From Mycobacterium montefiorense (GTDB lineage: Bacteria; Actinomycetota; Actinomycetes; Mycobacteriales; Mycobacteriaceae), in NCBI RefSeq assembly GCF_003112775.1, contig NZ_BFCH01000028.1:93167-157166 (forward strand): a DNA stretch of 64,000 nucleotides, read 5' to 3'. Made by a program: the position numbers and the translations under genes. The notes under the pieces are model-generated. The model was not told the DNA's origin, did not search any database, and saw nothing but the letters and a program-made list of their open reading frames with translations. This document shows, in pieces, positions 34,243-44,544 of this stretch; position 1 is the stretch's first letter; the number at the start of each line of letters is the position of its first letter.

Positions 34243-35322
34243 GTGGCCAGTGCCGGGCCGTTGGCCGGCGTCAAAGTCATCGAACTCGGCGGCATTGGAC
34301 CCGGGCCGCACACGGGGATGGTGCTCGCCGACTTGGGTGCCGACGTGGTGCGGGTGCGCCGGCCCGGCGGCCTGACGATGCCGGCCGAGGACCGCGACTT
34401 GTTGCACCGCGGCAAACGGATTGTCGACTTAGACGTCAAGACGCAGCCCGGCGTCCTCTTGGAGCTGGCCGCCAAGGCCGATGTGCTGCTGGACTGCTTC
34501 CGGCCCGGCACCTGCGAGCGACTCGGCATCGGACCCGACGACTGCGCGGCCGTCAATCCGCGGCTGATCTATGCCCGGATTACCGGCTGGGGGCAAGACG
34601 GGCCGCTGGCCTCGACCGCGGGTCACGACATCAACTATCTGTCGCAGACCGGCGCGTTGTCGGCGCTTGGCTACGCCGACCGGCCGCCGATGCCGCCGCT
34701 GAACCTGGTCGCCGATTTCGGCGGCGGTTCGATGCTGGTGTTACTCGGTATCGCCGTCGCGCTGTATGAGCGGGAAAAGTCGGGCAAGGGTCAGGTCGTC
34801 GACGCCGCGATGGTCGACGGGGTCAGTGTGCTGGCCCAAATGATGTGGACCATGAAGGGAATCGGCAGCCTGCGCGACAAGCGGGAATCGTTTCTGCTCG
34901 ACGGCGGCGCCCCGTTCTACCGCTGTTATGAGACCTCCGATGGCAAGTACATGGCCGTCGGCGCCATCGAGCCGCAATTCTTCGCGGCGCTGCTGGGCGG
35001 ACTCGGCTTGTCGCCGGACGACGTGCCGGGTCAGCTCGAAATCGGTTCGTATCAGCAGATGTACGACGTCTTCGCGCAGCGGTTCGCCGACCGGACGCGT
35101 GACGAGTGGACCCAGGTTTTCGCCGGCACCGATGCCTGCGTGACGCCGGTGCTGACGTGGGGCGAGGCCGCCACCAATGACCATTTGCGCGCGCGGTCGA
35201 CGGTGATCACCGCTCACGGCGTAGAGCAGGCCGCGCCCGCGCCGCGTTTCTCCCGAACGCCGGCCGGCCCGGTCGGGCCGCCACCGGCCGCAACCACCTC
35301 GATCAACGAAATCAACTGGTAG
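34243..35322 (+). CDS. far: Far, alpha-methylacyl-CoA racemase-like
   Basis: 359 residues, GTG start six bases after the SRPBCC stop. LAGVKVIELGGIGPGPHTGM, LADLGADVVRVRRPG and the active-site stretch AGHDINYLSQTGALSALG place it with alpha-methylacyl-CoA racemases of the CaiB/BaiF superfamily, where His and Asp exchange the alpha proton. It epimerises 2-methyl branched acyl-CoAs before beta-oxidation. Corresponds to Rv0855. Confidence 0.94.
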   Translation: MASAGPLAGVKVIELGGIGPGPHTGMVLADLGADVVRVRRPGGLTMPAEDRDLLHRGKRIVDLDVKTQPGVLLELAAKADVLLDCFRPGTCERLGIGPDDCAAVNPRLIYARITGWGQDGPLASTAGHDINYLSQTGALSALGYADRPPMPPLNLVADFGGGSMLVLLGIAVALYEREKSGKGQVVDAAMVDGVSVLAQMMWTMKGIGSLRDKRESFLLDGGAPFYRCYETSDGKYMAVGAIEPQFFAALLGGLGLSPDDVPGQLEIGSYQQMYDVFAQRFADRTRDEWTQVFAGTDACVTPVLTWGEAATNDHLRARSTVITAHGVEQAAPAPRFSRTPAGPVGPPPAATTSINEINW

Positions 35323-35379
35323 CTAATAACTACTCCGAACACGTTCCGTGCGTGGGGTGGGGTTGCTAGGTTGAACTCA

Positions 35380-35832
35380 GTGGCTGTAAAAGCATCACGT
35401 GAATTCGTCGTTGATGCGCCGCTTGACGTGGTCATGGGGGCGCTCGAGGATGTCAACGTGCTGGAATCCTGGTCGCCGCTGCATAAAAGGATCGAAGTAA
35501 TCGACCGTTATCCCGACGGCCGCGCACACCACGTGAAAACCACCATCCGGATTTTCGGCCTTGTCGATAAAGAGGTTCTGGAATATCACTGGGGCCCGGA
35601 CTGGGTGGTGTACGACGCCAAAGGCACCTTCCAGCAGCACGGTCAGCACGTCGAGTACAACCTCAAACCCGAGGGTGTCGACAAGATGCGGGTGCGCTTC
35701 GATATCACCGTCGAACCGGCGGGGCCCATTCCCGGATTTGTCGTCCGCCGCGCGATGGAAAATGTCCTCAACGCCTCGGTGAAGGGGTTGCGTGACCTGA
35801 TAATGCGCGGCGGTTCGGATAAGGCACCGTAA
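35380..35832 (+). CDS. SRPBCC (START-like) protein, tandem copy 1
   Basis: 150 residues. GTG 35380 is preferred to TTG 35371 because the resulting VAVKASREFVVDAPLDVVMG aligns end-to-end with the next gene (MAIRASSEIIIEAPPEVIME). Core motif WSPLHKRIEVIDRYPDGRAH and EYHWGPDWVVYDAKG. Ligand unknown. Corresponds to Rv0856. Same strand as far and its paralogue. Confidence 0.9.
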   Translation: MAVKASREFVVDAPLDVVMGALEDVNVLESWSPLHKRIEVIDRYPDGRAHHVKTTIRIFGLVDKEVLEYHWGPDWVVYDAKGTFQQHGQHVEYNLKPEGVDKMRVRFDITVEPAGPIPGFVVRRAMENVLNASVKGLRDLIMRGGSDKAP

Positions 35833-35874
35833 TTTTCGGTTCACGGGAGCCGGCCGATTGCTAATTTGTAGACA

Positions 35875-36327
35875 GTGGCCATACGCGCATCGTCGGAGAT
35901 CATTATTGAGGCGCCCCCGGAAGTAATCATGGAGGCGCTGGCCGACATGGACGCCGTGCCCTCGTGGTCGCCGTTGCACAAGCGGGTCGAAGTCGTCGAC
36001 CGATATCCCGACGGACTGCCGCACCACGTGAGAATGACGATCAGAGTAAGCGGCATCGCCGATACCGAAATTGTCGAATATCACTGGGGCTCTGACTGGA
36101 TGGTGTGGGATGCCCAGAAGACCGCCCAGCAACACGCTCAGCATGGCGAATACAACCTGCACCGTGAGGGCGACGACAAGACCCGGGTGCGATTCAGCCT
36201 CACCATCGAGCTCAGGGCGCCGCTGCCCGCGTTCTGGGTGCGCTCAGCGGGCAACAAAATTCTCTCTGCCGCGCTGGTGGGCTTGCGAAAGCGCGTGCTG
36301 GGTGACGAGGATTCTAAGCGGTCTTGA
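35875..36327 (+). CDS. SRPBCC (START-like) protein, tandem copy 2
   Basis: 150 residues. WSPLHKRVEVVDRYPDGLPH and EYHWGSDWMVWDAQKTAQQH are shared with the upstream copy, showing tandem duplication. It ends 14 bases inside the convergent dapC gene. Corresponds to Rv0857. Probably a hydrophobic-ligand binder working with far or kdc products; inference only. Confidence 0.9.
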   Translation: MAIRASSEIIIEAPPEVIMEALADMDAVPSWSPLHKRVEVVDRYPDGLPHHVRMTIRVSGIADTEIVEYHWGSDWMVWDAQKTAQQHAQHGEYNLHREGDDKTRVRFSLTIELRAPLPAFWVRSAGNKILSAALVGLRKRVLGDEDSKRS

Positions 36328-37495
36328 GTGCGGACAGTCTTTTGATCGCCTCGTCGAGAGTGTCGTCGCGCTTGCAGAAGGTGAAGCGCACCAGGTGATT
36401 CCACAGCTCCGAATGCGGTGCCGCGGGATCGCAGAAAGCCGTCATCGGAATGGCAGCCACGCCAACCTTTTCCGGTAGTGCCGCGCAGAACGTCGTGCTG
36501 TCGTCGTACCCGAGTGGGCGCGGGTCTGCGCAGAGGAAATAAGTGCCGCAGCTGTCGTGCACCGCGAAGCCGATGTCGGCGAGGCCCGCGGCCAGCCGAT
36601 CGCGCCGGGATTGCAGCGAGCACCGGAGTTCGGCCACCCACGCGTCCTCGGTGTCCAGCGCCAGTGCCACCGCGGGCTGGAACGGCGCGCCGCCGACGTA
36701 GCTCAGATACTGTTTGGCTGCACGCACCCCGGCAATGAGTTCCGCTGGGCCGCAGGCCCATCCGATCTTCCAGCCGGTGCAGTTGAACATCTTGGCCGCG
36801 CTGGAGATGGTGATGGTGCGCTGCGCCATGCCGTCGAAACCGGCCAGCGGCAGGTGCTTGCTACCCTCGGGGCCGTCGAACACCAAGTGCTCGTACACCT
36901 CATCGGTGATCACCAAAAGGTCGGCCGCCACCGCGATCTCGGCGATTGCCTGCAGTTCGCTCGCGCTCAGCACGGCGCCGGTGGGGTTGTGTGGCGTGTT
37001 GACGATGAGCGCCCGGGTCGCCGGTGTCACCGCCCGCCGCAAGGCGTCGGTGTCCAGCGCGAAGCCGCGGCCGTCGGCGACCAGCGGCACGGCGACACGG
37101 CGCGCGCCGGCCATCGCGACTACCGGAGAGTAGGAGTCGTAGAAGGGCTCGATGAGCAATACCTCCGAGCCTGGCTCGACCAGGCCGATGACGGCCGCCG
37201 CGATGGCCTCGGTCGCGCCGACCGTCACCAAGACCTCGGAGTCGGGGTCGTACTCGAGGCCGAAGTGGCGCTTGCGCTGTGCCGCGATGGCGTGGCGCAG
37301 CGGCGCGATGCCGATCCCCGGCGGGTACTGGTTGGCACCGTCGGCGATCGCTTCTTGCGCCGCCTTCAGCAACGCCGGGGGCCCGTCTTCGTCGGGAAAG
37401 CCCTGGCCCAGGTTCACCGCGCCGATCCGCGCGGCCAGCGCCGACATTTCGGCGAACACCGTGGTCGCGTAGGGCCGCAATCGCGACACGGTCAT
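36314..37495 (-). CDS. dapC: aminotransferase class I, DapC-type
   Basis: 393 residues from ATG 37495 (MTVSRLRPYATTVFAEM). PLP enzyme with VNLGQGFPDEDGPP, NTPHNPTGAVLSASEL, TDEVYEHLVFDG and the PLP-binding Lys in ISSAAKMFNCTGWKIGWACG. By position and length it is Rv0858c DapC, N-succinyldiaminopimelate aminotransferase of the lysine/diaminopimelate pathway. General fold-type I aspartate aminotransferases look alike, so the substrate rests on synteny. Confidence 0.9.
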   Translation of the reverse strand: MTVSRLRPYATTVFAEMSALAARIGAVNLGQGFPDEDGPPALLKAAQEAIADGANQYPPGIGIAPLRHAIAAQRKRHFGLEYDPDSEVLVTVGATEAIAAAVIGLVEPGSEVLLIEPFYDSYSPVVAMAGARRVAVPLVADGRGFALDTDALRRAVTPATRALIVNTPHNPTGAVLSASELQAIAEIAVAADLLVITDEVYEHLVFDGPEGSKHLPLAGFDGMAQRTITISSAAKMFNCTGWKIGWACGPAELIAGVRAAKQYLSYVGGAPFQPAVALALDTEDAWVAELRCSLQSRRDRLAAGLADIGFAVHDSCGTYFLCADPRPLGYDDSTTFCAALPEKVGVAAIPMTAFCDPAAPHSELWNHLVRFTFCKRDDTLDEAIKRLSALKTA

Positions 37496-37570
37496 GGTCG
37501 TCGAGCTTAGGGGTGCGCGGTGGGTGCTCGAGCGACGTGCCTGTGCAACACTCGTTGCCCAATGCCACCC

Positions 37571-37594
37571 GAGCGTGACTGCAGCGTCACGCTC
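37571..37594. promoter_or_regulatory. 9-base-arm inverted repeat between dapC and fadA
   Basis: GAGCGTGAC (37571-37579) and GTCACGCTC (37586-37594) form a perfect inverted repeat with spacer TGCAGC, midway between the divergent dapC and fadA starts. It could be an operator for the beta-oxidation operon. Confidence 0.6.
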
Positions 37595-37699
37595 AACGCT
37601 TCGACCAGCGTAGGCTTGGTCAACCAACAGGTTGGCCGGGAGCCCCTGTTAGGGTGCTGGTAGACGATCCGAACCCCCATTTTGTGAAGAGGAATCGAC

Positions 37700-38911
<1,212 letters not shown>

Positions 38912-38915
38912 GGCC

Positions 38916-41060
38916 ATGCCAGAGAACACCATTGCTTGGGACAAGGACGCCGACGGTATCGTCACGCTCACGTTGGACGACCCCACCGGGTCGGCCAACG
39001 TGATGAACGAGCACTACGCCGAGTCCATGCATAACACCGTCGAACGCCTTGTCGCAGAGAAAGATTCGGTTACCGGTGTGGTCATTACCAGCGCGAAGAA
39101 GACCTTCTTCGCCGGCGGTGACCTGAAGGCGATGATCAACCTCGGTCCCGAAAACGCAGGGGAGGCGTTCGACACCGTCGAGTCGGTCAAGCGTGACTTG
39201 CGTGCCCTGGAGACCCTGGGCAAGCCGGTGGTGGCCGCCATCAACGGCGCCGCGCTCGGCGGTGGGCTGGAGATCGCGCTGGCCTGTCACCACCGCATCG
39301 CCGCCGATGTGAAGGGCAGTCACCTCGGGCTGCCCGAGGTGACGTTGGGCCTGCTGCCCGGTGGCGGCGGCGTGACCCGCACCACCCGGATGTTCGGCAT
39401 CCAGAACGCCTTCATGAACATCCTGTCGCAGGGCACCCGCTTCAAGCCGGCGAAGGCTAAGGAGATCGGCCTGGTGGACGAGCTGGTCGCAACGGTCGAG
39501 GAGCTGGTGCCCGCCGCCAAGGCGTGGATCAAGGCCAACCCCGATTCGCACACCCAGCCGTGGGATGCCAAGGGTTACAAGATGCCCGGCGGCACGCCGT
39601 CCAGCCCGGCATTGGCGGGCATCCTGCCGTCGTTCCCCGCGTTGCTGAAAAAGCAACTCAAGGGTGCGCCGATGCCGGCACCGCGGGCCATCCTGGACGC
39701 GGTCGTCGAGGGCGCGCAGGTGGACTTCGACACGGCCAGCCGCATCGAGAGCCGTTACTTCACCCAATTGGTCACCGGCCAAGTCGCCAAGAACATGATC
39801 CAGGCGTTCTTCTTCGACCTGCAGTACATCAACTCCGGTGGCTCCCGCCCCGACGGCATCGGCAAGACCCCGATCACCAAGATCGGCGTGCTGGGTGCCG
39901 GCATGATGGGCGCCGGCATCGCCTACGTCTCGGCCAAGGCCGGCTTCGACGTGGTACTCAAGGACGTCGACATCGAGGCCGCCAAGAAGGGCAAGGGCTA
40001 CGCGGAAAAGCTTGAGGCCAAAGCACTTGAGCGTGGCAAGACCACCGAGGAGAAGTCCAAGGCGCTGCTGGCCCGTATCACGCCGGCCGCCGACCCCGCC
40101 GACCTGAAGGGTGTCGACTTCGTCGTCGAGGCCGTCTTCGAGAACCAGGACCTCAAGCACAAGGTGTTCCAGGAGATCGAAGACATCGTCGAGCCGAACG
40201 CGCTGCTCGGGTCGAACACCTCGACGCTGCCGATCACCGGTCTGGCGACCGGCGTCAAGCGGCAGGAAGACTTCATCGGGATCCACTTCTTCTCGCCGGT
40301 CGACAAGATGCCGTTGGTCGAAATCATCAAGGGCGAGAAGACTTCTGACGAGGCGCTGGCCCGCGTGTTCGACTACACGCTGGCGATCGGCAAGACCCCG
40401 ATCGTCGTCAACGACAGCCGCGGATTCTTCACCAGCCGGGTGATCGGCACCTTCGTGAACGAGGCGCTGGCGATGCTGGGTGAGGGTGTCGAGCCCGCCA
40501 GCATCGAGCACGCGGGTTCGCAGGCCGGCTACCCGGCGCCGCCGCTGCAGCTGTCCGACGAGCTCAACCTGGAGCTGATGCACAAGATCGCGACCGCGAG
40601 CCGCAAGGGCGTCGAGGACGCGGGCGGCAAGTACGAGCCGCACCCCGCGGAGGCCGTCGTCGAGAAGATGATCGAGCTCGGCCGGCCGTCGCGGTTGAAG
40701 GGCGCGGGCTTCTACGAGTACGTCGACGGCAAGCGCACCAGCCTGTGGACCGGCCTGCGGGAGACGTTCAAGTCCGGCTCCTCGCAGCCGCCGCTGCAGG
40801 ACATGATCGACCGGATGTTGTTCGCCGAGGCGCTGGAAACCCAGAAGTGTCTTGACGAGAACGTGTTGACGTCGACGGCCGACGCCAACATCGGATCGAT
40901 CATGGGCATCGGGTTCCCGCCGTACACCGGTGGTAGCGCTCAGTTCATCGTCGGCTACTCCGGCGCGGGCGGTACCGGCAAGGAAGCCTTCGTGGCCCGG
41001 GCCAAAGAACTGGCCGCCAAATACGGCGACCGTTTCCTGCCGCCTGACTCGCTGACCTGA
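38916..41060 (+). CDS. fadB: FadB, enoyl-CoA hydratase/3-hydroxyacyl-CoA dehydrogenase
   Basis: 714 residues. The N-terminal crotonase domain carries KKTFFAGGDLKAMINL, GAALGGGLEIALACH and LPEVTLGLLPGGGG with both catalytic Glu residues. From about residue 325 an NAD domain (GVLGAGMMGAGIAYVSAKAG) and the dehydrogenase motif IHFFSPVDKMPLVEI follow, and two C-terminal helical domains complete the multifunctional enzyme. Together with FadA it forms the trifunctional beta-oxidation complex. In H37Rv ercc3 follows; here accessory DNA begins. Confidence 0.97.
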   Translation: MPENTIAWDKDADGIVTLTLDDPTGSANVMNEHYAESMHNTVERLVAEKDSVTGVVITSAKKTFFAGGDLKAMINLGPENAGEAFDTVESVKRDLRALETLGKPVVAAINGAALGGGLEIALACHHRIAADVKGSHLGLPEVTLGLLPGGGGVTRTTRMFGIQNAFMNILSQGTRFKPAKAKEIGLVDELVATVEELVPAAKAWIKANPDSHTQPWDAKGYKMPGGTPSSPALAGILPSFPALLKKQLKGAPMPAPRAILDAVVEGAQVDFDTASRIESRYFTQLVTGQVAKNMIQAFFFDLQYINSGGSRPDGIGKTPITKIGVLGAGMMGAGIAYVSAKAGFDVVLKDVDIEAAKKGKGYAEKLEAKALERGKTTEEKSKALLARITPAADPADLKGVDFVVEAVFENQDLKHKVFQEIEDIVEPNALLGSNTSTLPITGLATGVKRQEDFIGIHFFSPVDKMPLVEIIKGEKTSDEALARVFDYTLAIGKTPIVVNDSRGFFTSRVIGTFVNEALAMLGEGVEPASIEHAGSQAGYPAPPLQLSDELNLELMHKIATASRKGVEDAGGKYEPHPAEAVVEKMIELGRPSRLKGAGFYEYVDGKRTSLWTGLRETFKSGSSQPPLQDMIDRMLFAEALETQKCLDENVLTSTADANIGSIMGIGFPPYTGGSAQFIVGYSGAGGTGKEAFVARAKELAAKYGDRFLPPDSLT

Positions 41061-41136
41061 CCCGGGTTTGCTGCGGTAGCGAGCGATTTCAGTTAACGTC
41101 CTCGTCGGGCGGGGCTCCGACGAGGAGGGTGTGCAC

Positions 41137-41772
41137 ATGCCCAATGGTCATGAGGTCGCCGACGGGAGTGCGCCACAGCCGGCTCGCCAGCCTGGTGCGC
41201 TGGAACGAATTGGGCAGAGCCCCATCGCGGGTTTTGCCCCGTGGATCATCTACGGGGTGGTCGCCAGTGGCAAAAGCACCTGGCTCTACGGTGCGCTCGC
41301 CGCGGCGGTAGCCGCGATTATCTTGGCGGGTCCGTCGATCCTTCGCGGCAGCCACAAGATGCTCGACCTGGTCACAATCGCATTCTTTGTGGCGCTCACT
41401 ATCGCCGGGATCGCGACGGGTGCCAAGAACGACGACTGGATGGACACCTGGTCGGCCACCCTCTCGAGTGGGATCCTCGCGGCCGTGGCGTTGGGCTCGC
41501 TGGCGTTCGTGCCATTTACCGAGCAATACGCGCGCGAGTCCACCCCGCGCGAGGTGTGGGATCACCCCGCATTCAAGCGCACCAATCGGGTGCTGACGTT
41601 GGTCTGGGGTTTGACGTTCGCGGCCAACTCGGTGCTGGCGTTCGTCTCGGTCAAGGCGCCGGACACCGGCGACTGGACCGCCTGGGTTATCCCTACCGTG
41701 TTGCTGGTCACCGCCTTCAAAATCACCGCGAGCTACCCGGATCGGGTGCGGGCTCGCGCGTCTGGCAGCTAA
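41137..41772 (+). CDS. membrane protein, unknown function
   Basis: 211 residues from ATG 41137, eight bases after GAGGAGG; a GTG two codons earlier is possible. About five to six hydrophobic segments (LYGALAAAVAAIILAGPSIL, VTIAFFVALTIAGIATG, LTLVWGLTFAANSVLAFVSV, WVIPTVLLVTAFKITASY). A conserved-looking EQYARESTPREVWDHPAFKR lies in a loop. Family not recognised. First gene of the accessory block downstream of fadB. Confidence 0.82.
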   Translation: MPNGHEVADGSAPQPARQPGALERIGQSPIAGFAPWIIYGVVASGKSTWLYGALAAAVAAIILAGPSILRGSHKMLDLVTIAFFVALTIAGIATGAKNDDWMDTWSATLSSGILAAVALGSLAFVPFTEQYARESTPREVWDHPAFKRTNRVLTLVWGLTFAANSVLAFVSVKAPDTGDWTAWVIPTVLLVTAFKITASYPDRVRARASGS

Positions 41773-41816
41773 CGGACTCCGGGTGCCTTGCGTCTAGTGG
41801 CGCCGTTCGACAGCGT

Positions 41817-42674
41817 CTAAACCGCGGCGGCAATCCGGCGCCATTGTTCGCGGGGGAAGGCTTGCGGATCGGCCAGCAGTACCTGGACGCAGACGTGGTC
41901 GGCGCCGGCAACGCGATGCTCGTCGACCCTGCGAACGATGGCGTCTTCGTCGCCCCACGCGATGATCGCGTTGAACAGCCGATCGCTGACCTGTGTCAGA
42001 TCATCTTCGGAGAACCCGCTGCGCAGCAGATTGTTGGCGTAGTTGGGAAGCGCCAAATAGGAACGCAGCCAGTCGGTTCCGACGCGGCGAGCCTCCTCCT
42101 CGCTATCGGTGAGGATGACCGTCTGTTCGGGTAGCAGCAACGGGCCTTCGCCCAAAGTCGAACGGGCACTTGCGGTGTGCTCGGGTGTGACCAGGTACGG
42201 GTGTGCACCGCGGGCACGGGTGGCCGACAAGTCCAGCATCTTCGGACCGAGCGCGGCGAGCACCCGGTTCTCGGTGGGAACTGGTTCCGGCGCGGCGTCC
42301 AGTCCGTCCAGGAATGCGGCCGTCGCGGCCAGCGGTTTGCGGTATCGCCCGGGCTCATCGGCGTCGATCAGCGGTGCGTGGCTGACGCCGATCCCCAACA
42401 GGAAGCGGTCCGGGTGCTCGCCGGTCAGCGCGGCGTAGCTTTCGGCCACGTCGCCGGGCGAGTGCATCCAGAGGTTCAGGATCCCGGTGGCGATGACGGT
42501 GCTTTTGGTCGCGCCAAGTAGCCGGGCGATCGCGTCGAACACTTGCCCGCCGACATCCGGAATCCACAGTGCTTTGAATCCCAGCTCGTCTAGTTCTGCT
42601 GCCGCGTCGGCGGATTCGGCCGGGTCACCGTAGCGCAGTTGACTGCTCCAAATCCCGACACCGGCAAGCTCCAT
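41817..42674 (-). CDS. F420-dependent luciferase-like oxidoreductase
   Basis: 285 residues from ATG 42674, with AAAGGAA upstream. LLM-fold TIM barrel: AGVGIWSSQLRYGDPAESA, DELGFKALWIPDVGG, LTGEHPDRFLLGIGVSHAP and a C-terminal EDAIVRRVDEHRVAGADHVC. It most resembles actinobacterial F420-dependent members of the family. Hydride transfer to or from an unknown substrate. Downstream of the FAD monooxygenase on the same strand (53-base gap), possibly one transcript. Confidence 0.88.
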   Translation of the reverse strand: MELAGVGIWSSQLRYGDPAESADAAAELDELGFKALWIPDVGGQVFDAIARLLGATKSTVIATGILNLWMHSPGDVAESYAALTGEHPDRFLLGIGVSHAPLIDADEPGRYRKPLAATAAFLDGLDAAPEPVPTENRVLAALGPKMLDLSATRARGAHPYLVTPEHTASARSTLGEGPLLLPEQTVILTDSEEEARRVGTDWLRSYLALPNYANNLLRSGFSEDDLTQVSDRLFNAIIAWGDEDAIVRRVDEHRVAGADHVCVQVLLADPQAFPREQWRRIAAAV

Positions 42675-42727
42675 CGCAGATCGTTCCTTTCGTGGCAGGC
42701 ACCTGGGGTCCGCCGCCGCCATTGGCG

Positions 42728-43930
42728 TCAAACGACGGCGTACTCTTTGTACTCCATCGAGTCGTACAGACGGGCGCCGTTGGTGTTCATCTTGGCGATG
42801 GCTTTGCTGACACCGGCGGGGAGTACCGAGATCAGCCGAGCGGCGCGGGTCAGCGCCCAGACTCCGGCTCGCGAGCCTGGGACGATGGTCTTGGCGGCCG
42901 TGCGTGCAAAGGCACGGCTGCGCCGGACCGCGTCGGCCATGGCCCGTTCGTAGGCCGGGAACGCTCGCGTGTAATCGCCTTTGGCTTCTGCCAATTCACC
43001 GGCCAGCACATAGGCGCCCAGCACCGCGATGCTGGTGCTGCCGCCGACCGCCGGCCCCGGGCAGTACCCGGCGTCGCCCACCAGTGCCACCCGCCCACGC
43101 GACCAGGTGTCCAACTCCAGCTGGATGATCGAGTCGAAGTAGAACGTCGGTGCGTGGTCGAGCTCCGCGAGCCAACCGTCCACCGCCGTATCCATGCCGA
43201 CAAAGGTTTTCCGCAATAACTCCTTCTGCCACAAGACATCTCGGTAGCCATACTGCAGTTCTTCCTTGCTGCGGAACATGAACAATGCCCGTGCATCATC
43301 CAGCGGTTGCGCCGTGTAGATCCCCGCCATCCGGCCGGCGCCCATGTGCACGGCCATTTCCCCATCGTGGGCAAGCGATTTCGGCACCGACTCCACCGCC
43401 AGGTAGCCGCCGAGGAACCTGGTGCGCCCGGCGTCCTCGCCGAAGACCAGGCGCCGGACGTTGGAGTGCAGACCGTCGGCGCCGATCACGATGTCGAACG
43501 TGCGTGGCTTGTTGTGCTCGAAGGTGACGTCACCGTCGGGCGAGATGGACGTGATCGAGTCGCCGAAGAGGTACTCGACGTCACTGCGACCCGCGAGGTA
43601 GTAAGCCTCGCTGAGATCGTCGCGCATGATCTCGACGTGCCGGTCGGATGACGCACCGAACACTTTCGCCAGATCGACGTGCGCCGGGCGCGCGACGCCC
43701 TCGCGATACATGGTCAGCTCGTTCGTCCCGGTGGCGAGCGCCTCGATCTGTGGCAGCACACCCATTTTTGCCGAGATCTCCATGGCCGGGCGGAACAGGT
43801 CGACGGCGTGGCCGCCCGTCTTCCGCAGTTGGGTCGCGCGCTCGACGATCGTGACTTCGAATCCGTGCCGGGTAAGCCAGTACGCCAGTACGGGGCCAGA
43901 GATGCTCGCCCCCGAGATGAGAATCCGCAT
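42728..43930 (-). CDS. class A FAD-dependent monooxygenase
   Basis: 400 residues from ATG 43930, with AAGGAGG upstream. FAD-binding ILISGASISGPVLAYWLTRH, the VIGADGLHSNVRRL (DG) motif and GDAGYCPGPAVGGSTSIA (GD motif), as in p-hydroxybenzoate hydroxylase and TetX-like enzymes. Hydroxylates an aromatic or polyketide-like compound. Its promoter faces a TetR gene with two symmetrical operators in between, a usual arrangement for a drug- or aromatic-inducible monooxygenase. Confidence 0.93.
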   Translation of the reverse strand: MRILISGASISGPVLAYWLTRHGFEVTIVERATQLRKTGGHAVDLFRPAMEISAKMGVLPQIEALATGTNELTMYREGVARPAHVDLAKVFGASSDRHVEIMRDDLSEAYYLAGRSDVEYLFGDSITSISPDGDVTFEHNKPRTFDIVIGADGLHSNVRRLVFGEDAGRTRFLGGYLAVESVPKSLAHDGEMAVHMGAGRMAGIYTAQPLDDARALFMFRSKEELQYGYRDVLWQKELLRKTFVGMDTAVDGWLAELDHAPTFYFDSIIQLELDTWSRGRVALVGDAGYCPGPAVGGSTSIAVLGAYVLAGELAEAKGDYTRAFPAYERAMADAVRRSRAFARTAAKTIVPGSRAGVWALTRAARLISVLPAGVSKAIAKMNTNGARLYDSMEYKEYAVV

Positions 43931-43945
43931 GTCGACCTCCTTGGA

Positions 43946-43984
43946 GTTAGGTGACCCTAACATAGCACTTACCTATCGGTAAGT
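43946..43984. promoter_or_regulatory. paired TetR operator candidates
   Basis: Two perfect inverted repeats with 4-base spacers: GTTAGG-TGAC-CCTAAC (43946-43961) and ACTTACC-TATC-GGTAAGT (43967-43984). Both follow TTA-SS-N4-SS-TAA, and their centres are 22 bases apart (two helical turns). They lie directly between the monooxygenase and TetR starts. Confidence 0.75.
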
Positions 43985-44000
43985 CAGCTAAAATTTTCGA

Positions 44001-44537
44001 GTGACGAGACCGCGGTCGGATACCCGTCAGCGCATCCAGGAGGTCGCCCGGGAGCTGTTCCTTCAACATGGCGTGCAGCGGACCAGCCTGCAGGACATCG
44101 CGGACCGGCTGGGGATCACCAAACCCGCGTTGTACTACCACTTCACTTCCCGCGAAGACCTGGTGCGCAGCATCGTGATGCCGTTGATCGAGGACGGCGA
44201 ACGATTCGTCGACGAGCAGGAGGGCCGCCGCGACAGCGATGCCCGCGAATTGCTGGAGGGCTACTTCGATTTCCACTTCCGGCACCGTCAATACATCGTG
44301 CTGATGCTCACCGAACTGACGATGCTGGCCGACCTCGGCCTCATCGACAAGGTGCTGGCGTGGCGCGATCGGCTGGGCAAGCTGGTGTTTGGGCCGCGGC
44401 CAACGCTGGCGCAGTCCACCCGCGCGGTAGTGGCTTTCGGCGGCCTACAGGACTGCTGCCTACAGTTTCCGGACACCCCCTATGAGGCGTTGCGCGCGAC
44501 CTCGGTCGAAGCGGCGCTCGCCGCGCTGGGCGTATGA
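44001..44537 (+). CDS. TetR-family regulator
   Basis: 178 residues, GTG start. Helix-turn-helix TSLQDIADRLGITKPALYYH, then FTSREDLVRSIV; helical effector domain. Divergent from the FAD monooxygenase and next to a double operator. Likely represses the monooxygenase and itself. Confidence 0.93.
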   Translation: MTRPRSDTRQRIQEVARELFLQHGVQRTSLQDIADRLGITKPALYYHFTSREDLVRSIVMPLIEDGERFVDEQEGRRDSDARELLEGYFDFHFRHRQYIVLMLTELTMLADLGLIDKVLAWRDRLGKLVFGPRPTLAQSTRAVVAFGGLQDCCLQFPDTPYEALRATSVEAALAALGV

Positions 44538-44544
44538 CGCTGGG

